The notes beneath the pieces are model-generated. The model saw only the letters and a program-made list of their open reading frames with translations, was not told the origin of the DNA and did not search any database. Shown here in pieces: positions 29,001 to 57,900 of a stretch of 64,000 nt of DNA; position 1 is the stretch's first letter, and every line of letters starts with the position of its first letter. Position numbers and translations under genes: made by a program. The DNA is from Luidia sarsii. Lineage: Eukaryota; Echinodermata; Asteroidea; Paxillosida; Luidiidae. The stretch is taken from contig OX465117.1 in the NCBI GenBank assembly GCA_949987565.1, positions 4,464,621-4,528,620 of the forward strand, read 5' to 3'.

Positions 29001-32000
29001 ACGTCTGTTGATTGGACAGCGCGCAGTTACGACCGAACAGCGCGTAACGACTAAGCATAATTGGTTGGCGAGAGCCATCGTTGACACGTGTTTGAGAGGT
29101 CGGTCGTCGGAGTCGAACTCTTTATCGTCAATTTGTTGCCCCAGTGATGACGATGGTGATTTTGCTCCTCGTGAAAAAATATAAATCCAAACACAGCTGA
29201 ACGTCTATCGGGCGTGTGTGGGCATTCCCTCGAAGCATGCCTCATGAATATTGATCTTAGTGACGTCTCGAAAGTGGAGTGTCATTCAAAGTGCATTTTC
29301 GGGAAATAAATATGAATACAAAAATAAAATTTAAAAAATAAATCGATTTTGCCGTAATCAAAAGAGTGCTGAAGGCTGCAAACAAATTTCAGTGGGGGAA
29401 TATATGAGACAAATCACAGGTTAGTTTATTGAAAACTCACGATATTTTTGAGGAAAAAAAGATTTGGAGCACACGCTATTCCTTATAAAGTTAGATTTTT
29501 GCCCATTATGATGGGAGAAAATCGAGACACCGGTTCCCGACCGGTTCAGCGACACCGTTCCCGGTGTCATGCCGAAAAGTGTCCCTGCCAAATACTGTCC
29601 GCTCATTAGCATACTGATCGCTGATTGGTTAGCGTTAGGACTAGGATTAGGGTCGTTAGGGTTAGGGTTTGGATTAGAATTAGGATTGGGATTAGGATTA
29701 GGGTTAGGATTAGGGTTGTTTGGGTTAGGGTTAGCGTTACGGTTACAGTTAGGGTCCAACGGTACCAAAGTACCCAACGTTGCGTGTGTTAGGCCAGCAA
29801 CCATACACAATGCGTGTGTAGTGCGCAACCATACCCCAACCACGGTGGTTGAATGTCATACGTATTGGACCAATCAGCGATCAGTATGCTAATGAGTGGA
29901 CACTATTTGGCAGGGGACACTATTTGGCATGACACCGGTTTTGAAAATAACCGGGATGTCGAAACACTAGCACTCACTCTGAAATATTCAACATGTTCAA
30001 TAGGCATATGTCGATGAAACCAGAAACAGCCAGAAACGATTTTATTGTCAAAGTCTACCATCAACACCAAGTGAGTATGGTAGATACCCCTGTGGGTCAT
30101 CACTTATTATTATTATTACTATTATTATTTTTTTTTGGCCAAGGAAAACAAACAAGAAGTACATTCAGGGTGAGAAAGGTCATAAAGTCTATATCATGGA
30201 AATTAAAGATGGGAAATAAATTGATGAATAAATACCAAACAAGGAGAAAATTATGTACATGTATCAGAGATACATGTGCATACTTCAATCTCCCTAATCA
30301 TTCCATTCTTGACATGTCTGTACGGGGCATACACATATGTAGATGGATGATAGAGTCTCTTGGCCATCAGAAAGATGCTGTCCGCCTCAGCAGGGAAAAA
30401 CTGGATTAAGCGTCTCTGCACTATCCAACCTCATGGCCTCAACATCCAGGAAGAGAATGACTAATCCTCACTTCATGAATCCCTCTTTTCTTTCATCTTC
30501 CCTGTTCCTTTCCTCTTTGATCTCCCACCTCTGTCCTGTCCCTTTGACCCCCCACCCTTTTGTTTGTTTTCCCTTTGATCTCCCCTCACTTCAATTCATG
30601 TGTACATCTGCAGCCCACTCCCTTCCCTTTTGTCCTTCCTCTGTCATGTGTGTCAGGGCTTTCCTTCCCCTGACTGTCTGTTTGTCCTTGTCACTTTGCC
30701 TTTACGGAGAAAGGTCATACTAGGATCAAACTACCAGGCCCTCTAACCTTTGAGATGTATGTATTGCAGGCTATTTTAGTCAGTGACGGAGTAGTTTGCA
30801 ACAGTTTTTTATTTATTTCATGACTTCTTATAAAAAACACAATCTAATTTTTGCCAAAATCTGTGAAATATTGAATAAAATGTTACATGGGAAACACTAT
30901 TTTAGGCTAGTTTGTTAGTCAAGTAATACTTACTAACACTCAGTGAGTAATAGTATGAGGTATCACTATCACTAACACTATCATTATTACCCAATAATGG
31001 CATGATAACGTGAACTGGTGAACATTAAATGGGGGCCTAACATCTAAACAACACTAAAGAGACCTAAAATTTAGTGGGCCTGACGTTTCGATCCTAGCAG
31101 GACCTTTCTCTGCCTTTGAGAAAGGTCCTGCTAGGATCGAAACGTCAGGCCCACTAAATTTTAGATTTACATTTTGGTAATTTTAGTCAGTAAGCAGTTT
31201 GCAACATTTTTGTATATCACCAACACTAAAGAGAATACCACTGATAATAATTAGTGATTTGGTGCAGTCACTAATTAATGACATTATTTTCACTTTTCTA
31301 AAAAATAGCTCTAAAATATAATACAGTTCGGCCTACATCTATGATCTATCACTATGTCAGTTACATTGTAACACTAACAGTAACAGGCTGATATACAAAA
31401 ATGTTGCAAACTGCTTACTGACTAAAATTACCAAAATGTAAATCTTAAAATTTAGTGGATCTGACGTTTCGATCCTAGCAGGACCTTTCTCAAAGGCAGA
31501 GTAACAAGGACAAAACAGATACATGTACACGAAGGAAGGGGGGGGGGGTGAGTGAAAAGGACACGGATGAGAAACAGAGGACAAAGAGTGAAGCTGGTCG
31601 GGAGAGATCAAAGGGAAGGTCAAGGAGTAGGGTAGGGATTAGTGAGAGGAGGGGAAAGATCAAAGAGAAGGGCAAGGAGTAGGGTAGGGATTAGTGAGAA
31701 GAGGGGAAAAGATCAAAGAGAGAAGTTTGAAGGACTGAACACAAAAGAAGGATTATCAGAAAGCTGCATGGTGTTAGACATTACCCTCCTGGATGTTGAG
31801 ACCATGTGGTTGAATAGTCCGAAGACGCTTCATCCATATTTTCTCACGGCTAAGACGGACATCATTACTACAGTGACCAAGTGATTCTATGCCCAGTACA
31901 CTCATATCTGATATCGAATGATCAGGGAGATTGAAGTGATACCCAACAGGGGTGTCCATTTTACCGGTTTTGATAGTAGACCTATGGCCATAGATCCGTT

Positions 32001-33969
32001 TTTTGAGGGTGTTTTTGGTCTCGCCAACATACTGAATTTTAAGATTAAGACAATTAAGATAGTGCTTGCCAAGAAAGGAACATATATCTCTTTTCATTGA
32101 CTCTTTTCTCAAACCCTTAATTCCCCAAATCCCCTCATACGTCCATGACACTCCCGACTTTCTGCGAAAGTTGGAAAGTGTCAAGGATCAAATTCCTACC
32201 ACTGCCATAATTGGTACTATTGGCGTTTCCTCTCTATACACTAACATCCCCCAGGAAGAAGGCATTCAAGCTTGCTCCTCGGCCCTGGCCAAAGGAAAAC
32301 AGTCATCTCCACCCATCTCCGACATAACCACCCTCATGAGGCTAGTGCTGGCCAAGAATAATTTCTCCTTTCTTGGCAAGCACTATCTTCAAGTGCATGG
32401 CACTGCCATGGGCACGCGCATGGCTCCTTCCTTTGCCTGCCTCTTCATGGGTGACCTTGAGGAACGCATGCTCAGTGAGGCTCCATGCCGTCCCTGGATT
32501 TGGTGGAGATACATAGATGACGTGTTCTTCATTTGGACTAGGGATGGTAGCAGCTTGAATGCTTTCTTTGACCACATCAATTCCTTCCATAGGACCATCA
32601 AATTCACATGGGAGCAGTCTCTCCCTGCAGCAGACCCACTTTCTGGACGTCACCGTCCGGAAAGATCTCAATACTCTCACTACTGACTTGTATTCTAAGC
32701 CCACCGACACTCATCAATATCTCCATTCCTCCAGTTGTCACCCCAGACACTGTAAGACTGGTATAGCTTACAGCCAGGCCCTCAGATTGAGGCGCATATG
32801 TTCCAATGAGTCTGACTTTCGCCGCCATACACGTATATAGGCCAGTAACTTGGTTGCTAGAGGCTATAGTTCTCGCCAAGTGAAGAACTCCATTGCTAAA
32901 GTCTATTCCATTCCCAGAAGTTCGGCACTAAAACAAAAGCCACCAGGTCCCAAGGATAAGCCCAAGGTTCCCTTAGTTACTTCCTACCACCCTTCTCTTC
33001 CTCCTCTCAGGAAGATAACTAAGGAAAACCACCATATTCTCCACACTTCAGATCGTCTGGCTGAAGCCATTCCAAATTCGCCTGTTTTGGCTTTCAGGCG
33101 CCCCCGTAACCTGCGTGCCTTAATTGTCCGAGCAGAGGTTCCTCCTTTGGACTCTTCACCTCCAACTAAATTTGGGACATTTTTTTTAAGTGTACCTCGA
33201 AATGCATTGTTTGCAAGACACATGTCAAGGAAATAGACTCTTTCAATTGACATTCTTCTGGAACTACCCACACGACCTATGGCTGTATCACGTGCACTAC
33301 CTCCAACATCATATACCTCATCTCTTGTAGAGTTTGTAATATTCAGTATGTTGGCGAGACCAAAAACACCCTCAAAAAACGGATCTATGGCCATAGGTCT
33401 ATACCAAAACCGGTAAAATGGACACCCCTGTTGGGTATCACTTCAATCTCCCTGATCATTCGATATCAGATATGAGTGTACTGGGCATAGAATCACTTGG
33501 TCACCGTAGTAATGCTGTCCGTCTTAGCCGTGAGAAAATGTGGATGAAGCGTCTTCGGACTATTCAATCACATAGTCTCAACATCCAGGAGGGTAATGAC
33601 TAACACCACATGCAGCTTTCTGATAATCCTTCTTTTGTGTTCAGTCCTTCACACTTCTCTCTTTGATCTTTCCCACTCTTCTCACTAATCCCTACCCTAC
33701 TCCTTGCCCTTCTCTTTGATCTTTCCCCCTCCTCTCACTAATCCCTACCCTACTCCTTGCCCTTCCCTTGTAAGGCAAGGGTCCAAGTTACTCGGACTAG
33801 TATATAATATTCATTGCAGACAGCTAGTTGTATGAACTTTTAGTTTTACAACATTTGATGGATAGGATGAGCACATTCACTTACCCTGTCCACAGAAAAC
33901 CATGAAAAAGAGAAGGAGTTGCGTCTGAGTTATGCAGCTGGCATGCGTGGAACACGCCATTGCTCTCAT
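13942..33969 (-). CDS. Receptor A: Ig/FN3 single-pass receptor (3' end not in window)
   Basis: Multi-exon cell-surface receptor. Exons in order are 33885-33960, 27148-27540, 23283-23627, 22650-22976, 20962-21276, 19601-19924, 19002-19289, 16292-16312, 15478-15750, 14764-14889, 14132-14159 and 13942-14006, about 860 codons. They give a signal peptide, five Ig domains, FN3, a Cys-containing juxtamembrane domain, a transmembrane helix and a tail start. Ectodomain exons are all phase 1-1, so domains can be lost without breaking frame. The last exon ends in a clear donor, so the gene continues left, but no kinase exon is visible down to position 1. It is the mirror paralogue of receptor B. A ligand or adhesion role is inferred from architecture; the ligand is unknown. 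Confidence 0.85.
14132..14159 (-). CDS. Receptor A exon 11: 28-nt cytoplasmic exon
   Basis: Acceptor TTATTGTTAACAG, 28 nt, donor GTAAGTTC; phase 1 in, phase 2 out. Encodes KSTSSIELH. The receptor B exon at the same place (49842-49869) is also exactly 28 nt with the same phases, which supports this small exon strongly although the residues differ. Confidence 0.7.
14476..14700. repeat. Dispersed Penelope-tail element
   Basis: Starts with ATGTTGCAAACTGCTTACTG and holds two tail motifs in opposite orientations (CCCAGCTGGACCTTTCCCAA and TCTTGCTAGGATCCAAACGT). Similar elements occur at 1950-2060, 31070-31215 and 31378-31500. It lies in the intron after the transmembrane exon of receptor A. Confidence 0.6.
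14764..14889 (-). CDS. Receptor A exon 10: transmembrane segment
   Basis: A 126-nt, phase 1-1 exon. A Gly/Ser-rich lead is followed by about 22 hydrophobic residues (IIAGVVGSIVLVTITLVLVV) and a basic stop-transfer stretch (NLRRLHAQRNR), giving a type I orientation. Donor CAGTAAGTAG. The sequence is unrelated to the receptor B transmembrane exon apart from position and phase. Confidence 0.85.
15478..15750 (-). CDS. Receptor A exon 9: Cys-containing juxtamembrane domain with multibasic site
   Basis: A 273-nt, phase 1-1 exon. Recognisable conserved points are IEGLEGKQGCIELEV, NCGEC and, after a basic motif SRRKRAGDL (codons at 15554-15565), two more Cys (YCIERICSS). The layout matches receptor B 49098-49373 at only about one third identity. 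The R-R-K-R motif resembles a furin-type cleavage site. The fold is not recognised. Confidence 0.85.
16292..16312 (-). CDS. Receptor A exon 8: 21-nt microexon
   Basis: Acceptor TTTTGTAG, 21 nt, then donor GTAAGGAG, phase 1-1. It encodes PKPPKEN, a linker between FN3 and the juxtamembrane domain. The receptor B counterpart is a 15-nt exon at 48971-48985 encoding PKRPI. Confidence 0.7.
16313..18960. other. Intron of receptor A with simple repeats
   Basis: Holds palindromic (TACATG)n tracts around 16940-17120, a run of about 14 G near 17259-17272, and a Penelope-tail fragment at 17815-17875. A 134-codon minus-strand open frame at 17895-18299 has no recognisable domain. No exon could be supported. 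Confidence 0.5.
16940..17120. repeat. Palindromic (TACATG)n microsatellite
   Basis: Two similar tracts of GTACATGTACATG joined to CTGTACACTGTACATG, repeated about 90 bp apart with the same intervening ATGAAATGCTGTGTG. The sequence is self-complementary, so it can form hairpins, and it generates spurious open frames on both strands. Confidence 0.9.
19002..19289 (-). CDS. Receptor A exon 7: FN3 domain
   Basis: A 288-nt, phase 1-1 exon with FN3 landmarks: PDSPTDVRTTEKTSDSITVSW, then YTVTGLEGHTEYEIRIYAEN. It has an 18-nt insertion (SDDTEE) relative to receptor B 48389-48658; otherwise the two are nearly identical. Confidence 0.9.
19601..19924 (-). CDS. Receptor A exon 6: Ig domain 7 equivalent
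   Basis: A 324-nt, phase 1-1 exon. It is an I-set-like Ig domain with TLTCIAQGHPAP, NITWYTPN and the F-strand DYGQYTCKASNG. It has the same length as receptor B 47742-48065 with few changes. In this gene it is the fifth and membrane-proximal Ig domain. Confidence 0.9.
20020..20120. repeat. Penelope-tail remnant shared by both receptor introns
   Basis: Contains a degenerate tail (GCAGGACCTTTCTCAAAGGC) matching the inverted copy at 47560-47650 in receptor B. Same site and same flanks show the insertion predates the inverted duplication. Confidence 0.6.
20581..20790 (-). pseudogene. Relic of Ig domain 6 exon in receptor A
   Basis: This stretch matches receptor B exon 46829-47122 on the opposite strand. 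Its 5' half is shortened, a TAG replaces the GAG of NTEYSS, and about 8 bases are missing near the 3' end, shifting the frame. The donor site (CACTGTAAGTTT) is still intact. Neighbouring introns also match receptor B, so this is exon decay after duplication. The exon for Ig domain 5 is missing altogether. Splicing from Ig4 straight to Ig7 keeps the frame (phase 1 to phase 1). Confidence 0.8.
20962..21276 (-). CDS. Receptor A exon 5: Ig domain 4
   Basis: A 315-nt, phase 1-1 exon starting GPPDTPLITS. Landmarks are SLTCTADLGYP, DWMLVWSNG and TIKCAAQRDSW. Closely matches receptor B 41558-41872. Confidence 0.9.
21316..21677. mobile_element. TTAA-flanked MITE
   Basis: Perfect terminal inverted repeats of about 19 bp (AGCCCCTACACAACATTGG) are flanked on both sides by TTAA. 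The length is about 360 bp and there is no coding capacity. TTAA target preference suggests a piggyBac-type non-autonomous element. It lies just upstream of the Ig4 exon of receptor A and is absent at the matching place in receptor B. Confidence 0.75.
22650..22976 (-). CDS. Receptor A exon 4: Ig domain 3
   Basis: A 327-nt, phase 1-1 exon starting VPPKEVQLLQ. Landmarks are YTLQCSVQG, IQWLVSN and VKCVASTDES. Nearly identical to receptor B 40615-40941. Confidence 0.9.
23283..23627 (-). CDS. Receptor A exon 3: Ig domain 2
   Basis: A 345-nt, phase 1-1 exon starting VPPSTITLDYNG. Ig landmarks are FTCNTPG, FTWTLPSS and SQLTCGATN. Only about seven residues differ from the receptor B exon at 39979-40323. 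Acceptor and donor are clear. Confidence 0.9.
23760..24200 (+). mobile_element. Truncated Penelope-like element, 3' end
   Basis: Matches the 3' coding end and tail of the element at 32.1-33.77 kb: the GIY-YIG C-terminal region (TTGGTCACC, GATGCTGTCCG, ATGGATGAAGCGTCCTCGG), a pyrimidine-rich 3' UTR, and the tail TGAGAAAGGTCCTGCTAGGA ending around 24195. Typical 5'-truncated retroelement insertion, in the Ig1-Ig2 intron of receptor A. Confidence 0.8.
24830..26977. mobile_element. 2.1-kb foldback palindrome
   Basis: Left arm about 24830-25822 and right arm about 25986-26977 are long inverted repeats with few mismatches, separated by roughly 165 bp. The outer ends are AGCCTTCTAACTCACATCGC and its reverse complement. 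The same 72-codon frame is read inward from both arms, so it is a by-product. The structure is that of a foldback-type DNA element or an inverted pair. It sits in the Ig1-Ig2 intron of receptor A. Confidence 0.85.
27148..27540 (-). CDS. Receptor A exon 2: Ig domain 1
   Basis: A 393-nt, phase 1-1 exon. It encodes a V-like Ig domain with a B-strand Cys (VLTCRYTW), an inner Trp region (FWKKGSD) and the F-strand signature DSGDYVCVIYT. It has the same length as the receptor B exon at 36301-36693, but with clear amino-acid divergence and a different C-C' region. Confidence 0.9.
28440..28812. repeat. Interstitial telomere-like array, C-rich orientation
   Basis: A flank (CAACCACGTGGTTGGGGTAT to TTGACCCTAACC) leads into about 250 bp of CCCTAA and variants (CCTAAT, CCGTAA, CCCAAA). 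The same flank and array occur inverted at 29629-29866. Open frames rich in Asn-Pro or Leu-Thr here are products of the repeat. Confidence 0.85.
29561..29938. mobile_element. Inverted-repeat element carrying TTAGGG-like repeats
   Basis: Ends of about 65 bp (CCGGTGTCATGCC to CATACTGATCGCTGATTGG) are inverted relative to each other at 29561-29628 and 29868-29938. Inside are about 125 bp of TTAGGG/TTAGGA repeats and the flank shared with 28440-28554. This indicates a mobile element that has captured telomere-like sequence. Confidence 0.7.
30285..30750 (+). mobile_element. Truncated Penelope-like element, 3' end
   Basis: Contains GATGCTGTCCGCCTCAGCAG and CTCAACATCCAGGAAGAGAA, homologous to the C-terminal end of the GIY-YIG region at 33.5 kb. 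A pyrimidine-rich UTR and the tail GGAGAAAGGTCATACTAGGA follow. Degenerate. Confidence 0.7.
31070..31215. repeat. Perfectly palindromic Penelope tails
   Basis: GGCCTGACGTTTCGATCCTA and GCAGGACCTTTCTC are followed immediately by TGAGAAAGGTCCTGCTAGGA and TCGAAACGTCAGGCC, so two tails sit head to head. The downstream word TTTTAGTCAGTAAGCAGTTT is the reverse complement of the start of other copies. Confidence 0.8.
31378..32095 (-). mobile_element. Inverted, internally deleted Penelope-like copy
   Basis: On the minus strand a short piece of reverse transcriptase (SFLGKHYL) is followed directly by the GIY-YIG region (IQYVGETKNTLKKRIYGH), the conserved C-terminus (LRTIQPHGLNIQEGN), UTR and tail. 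The middle of the element is missing. It abuts the plus-strand element at 32.1 kb. Inverted partial copies next to the main copy are a known feature of Penelope-type insertions. Confidence 0.75.
32120..32686 (+). pseudogene. Penelope-type reverse transcriptase fragment
   Basis: The longest uninterrupted coding piece of the element, about 190 codons, covering fingers and palm. The FxDD-class motif YIDD is intact but the motif A Asp reads as Gly, so the enzyme should be inactive even without the frameshift that follows at about 32630. Confidence 0.8.
33270..33605 (+). pseudogene. GIY-YIG endonuclease fragment of the Penelope-like element
   Basis: Reads NIIYLISCRVCNIQYVGETK in one frame, then switches frame near 33410 to MDTPVGYHFNLPDHS and LSREKMWMKRLRTIQ. 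GIY-YIG nucleases of this type make the target-site nick for the retroelement. The frameshift marks it as a relic. Confidence 0.8.
33885..33969 (-). CDS. Receptor A exon 1: signal peptide
   Basis: Two in-frame ATGs (33969 and 33960) open a short exon ending with a hydrophobic stretch (QLLLFFMVFCGQ) and a strong donor GGTAAGTG, phase 1. This is a typical secretory signal exon. The start at 33960 has G at -3 and G at +4. The matching exon in receptor B lies at 35501 on the opposite strand. Confidence 0.8.
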
Positions 33970-35500
33970 GAAGAGTCTTCTTAGCGCGTGTACATGTGTA
34001 CGAGTGTAGGCGCAGTCAACACCAGGCTACCTGCAGTCCTGCGAGATGCTCTTATTCCTCCATCAGCAACACTGCATGCTTGGTCCGCTCTCACAACCTG
34101 CCAAAGTCTTATCATGTACACACCAATTATAGGAGCCCGTACTGTACATAAGTGCCGCCTATGGAGGGTTGAGAACATGTTCTGAAGTCTCCTTTTCCAC
34201 ACGCTTCCTGATGTGAACTGCTCGGCTAACTCGATTATTTACATTTTCTTCCGGCTTTTATGATACACATGACAACTGTAAAAGCGCCCTCTACTTTAAA
34301 GTGCAACAGGTGCACGGGCAATACACCATTGGGAAGATCGGAAAACATTGATGTCCACATATTTCCTTCTAATTTACACAGTCCGACAGTTTGTAGAAGG
34401 TCATGATAGAATGCTCTTGTTGAAATATTACGGTCTAGGATGCTGTCTCGAGAAATCTTCAGTCAAACATCGACAAATAGTTTATTTCTAATAAACTATT
34501 CCTTACACTGCGGAACGGTGCGAAAATCATGAAGGTTTATTTTGCCTCATTCGACTTTCTCAGATTACCATTTGAAAAAAAAAACCTTCGCAGGATTTCT
34601 TTTTTGGACAGTTTAATGGTTTAACGCACAAACTGTGGCAATATTTTGACTTTTACCAATGTTGTACAGGGCCTGTACAGAAAGAATGTACACGTAGGTC
34701 CATCTAATTTTCTATATTTTTCCCCGCTATGATAATGTCGAATGCTGAGGGTATTTAATGTAGACTAAAGTGGTTATTTTATATTCTCATTTCGAAAAAA
34801 ACTATAGATGGAAAGTGCACTACTATAGTTGATTATAGTTGAATCTAGAGATTATTCTAAACATGTACAGTAAATCAACAATCTGATAGCCTGTACATTT
34901 TCTTTACCATTATATTTGTACTTGAATTCGTCGCCTTGATCGAGAAAAAGATGGTCGCCAATACAAAACAAATTCAGCCCATAAACAAGTATCCCCTTGT
35001 TGATCGCAAGCAATTTGATTGGTGCGCAATTGGAAATCGCCTGAAAACGTTGTCTGGACTGTAGACTGAGGTGATCATCTACTCGAAAATGCGAAGGGTG
35101 GTTTTCATGCAATCCCTTTGCTGGCATTGCTGATCTCCTGACACTGCCTGAAAATCGCCTCATGTGACATGGGCACAAATAATGTAACATTGACTGTGCC
35201 AGCTTATTCACTGCCATGCTGAGGCTGTTTTGAATGTATAATTGTACAGGTTTATGCAGAGAGTCCCGCTCGTAAATGTTCAGTATTGTTCAGGTTCAAT
35301 AATGGTTATAGGTTGCTGATGCGTGAAGTGGTAAACATTACATCAGTATGTCGTCACTCGTAGAATAGTTTACACAGTGGGTGCGTGACCTCAACCAGTA
35401 ATTACATTGTGACTAAATTCACTTGAAGTCCCTCAACTCCATTTCGCTTAGCCTATCACAAGAGGAGGTGCAGTCATCGAATTAACAAAACCCCGATAAA
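33970..35500. promoter_or_regulatory. Shared upstream region between head-to-head receptors
   Basis: About 1.5 kb separates the two start codons, so both promoters must lie here or share elements. No consensus TATA box could be assigned with confidence. A short inverted repeat (AATAGTTTAT, loop, ATAAACTATT) lies near 34476-34500. A degenerate copy of the TTAA MITE lies around 34370-34680. The promoter role is inferred from position only. Confidence 0.5.
34370..34680. mobile_element. Degenerate copy of the TTAA MITE
   Basis: Resembles 21316-21677 in its interior (GAGAAATCTTCAG versus GAGAAAATCGTGA regions) and more clearly at the right end (TTTTACCAATGTTGTACAGG). Termini are eroded. Confidence 0.4.
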
Positions 35501-56669
<21,169 letters not shown>

Positions 56670-57900
56670 GATCCAGTAAAAGCTACTCCATCCTGACTGC
56701 AGTTGCTATACGTTTAGGTAGATTAACGAATTAAGAGAATCAAGGAGGAAACCATTAGAGTACTAACTAAAACAACGAACTAACATTGCACGCAAAACAG
56801 ACTTGTGTCTGCATTTACTCCAACACAGTGCAATTGTTGGCACAAAATATGTTGTAATTTGATGTTCTTACCTGCTCGGAGCTTTTGACCGATTTTTACT
56901 AACAGAATGTTTCAATTATAAGCTTTTCTTGACCAAAATTATCCAAGTTAATGTTCGCCTTAAACTATATAAAAACGTACGATACATTATACATATACAT
57001 ATACGCATTTTGCATTGCATAGTTATCCCTATAAGATAGATTCTAGATAATCATTTCCCTGTTAAACTGAGTCATTATAACCTATTTTTTTAAGATTGAA
57101 ACATTCAGCAGTATAGATTGAAGAGAACCATTCTTGATGTATCGTTTGGAATTGATAATTGGAACTGTTTTGTATTTTATTAATATATACGTCAAATGGG
57201 TTTTCCTGTGTAAGTATGTAATAACTTGCAGTAACATCGATCACTGGACGATGAGAAATTAACTATCAGTTGATTTTGTTTGTTGACTTTTCAAAAAATC
57301 TTAAAAATGCAGGTTATCTTTTTCATATCAAGTGGTCGATTTGAAAAGATAGATTGTACAGATTTCCCTTGTTTTGTACTGAGTCATTTTGAGATATGAT
57401 TTGTTTAAAGACGGGAACAAAAATCAGAGGTATACATTGAATAGAAACATACTCTTCATGTATAGTTTGTAATTTCTAACTTCATAAAAATTATCTTTGT
57501 TTTTAAATTATTATGTATAATGCAAATTTCTATGTACCGTAACTATAATCATTTGCTTTGATGTCGCTAAACGATAGGGAATTGATTATCAGTTGTTTTT
57601 GTGTTGGCAATTTAAAGAAATATCGAAAGACGAGATTACGTGAAATTTAGAAGAATTTCTACTTTTACATTTTCTACTGCTAGATTTAAAAGAATTTCTA
57701 CTTTTTGTTAATTAACTTTCATTAATTAACAACATACATGTTGTATACATTTTTGGTGCACAGGTAACGTACCAGTATTGTACCAGTGATTTTGTTTTGT
57801 GTACTCAGATAATTTTTATTTTAAGGGCAGCATGAAATAGGAGTTAGTTCGCATTATTTATGTATAAACCAATAAAGTATGAAATAGTGAATGATAATTT
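56670..57900 (+). other. Probable 3' UTR of receptor B
   Basis: A/T-rich sequence with no further coding signs, extending to an AATAAA at 57871 followed by a GT-rich stretch. Confidence 0.5.
57871..57876 (+). terminator. Polyadenylation signal AATAAA
   Basis: Canonical hexamer 1.2 kb after the stop codon of receptor B, followed within 25-55 nt by GTGTGATTTGATGTTTGGTT, a fitting downstream element. Confidence 0.5.

Larger units (their letters stand above)
32100..33770 (+). mobile_element. Penelope-like retrotransposon, degenerate
   Basis: Reverse transcriptase motifs in order: SSLYTNIP (motif A), GTAMGTRMAPSFACLFMGDL (motif B) and YIDDVFFIW (motif C). These are followed in other frames by FLDVTVRKD, a linker, a Cys-rich stretch and a GIY-YIG-type endonuclease (NIIYLISC, IQYVGETKN, KKRIYGHR). 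At least two frameshifts and a stop break the frame, and the motif A aspartate appears replaced by Gly (TIGVSSLYT). The 3' UTR is truncated before the tail. It lies in intron 1 of receptor A. Confidence 0.85.

Noticed and set aside
28464..29892. Asn-Pro and Leu-Thr repeat proteins
   Set aside because: They are translations of telomere-like CCCTAA/TTAGGG arrays.
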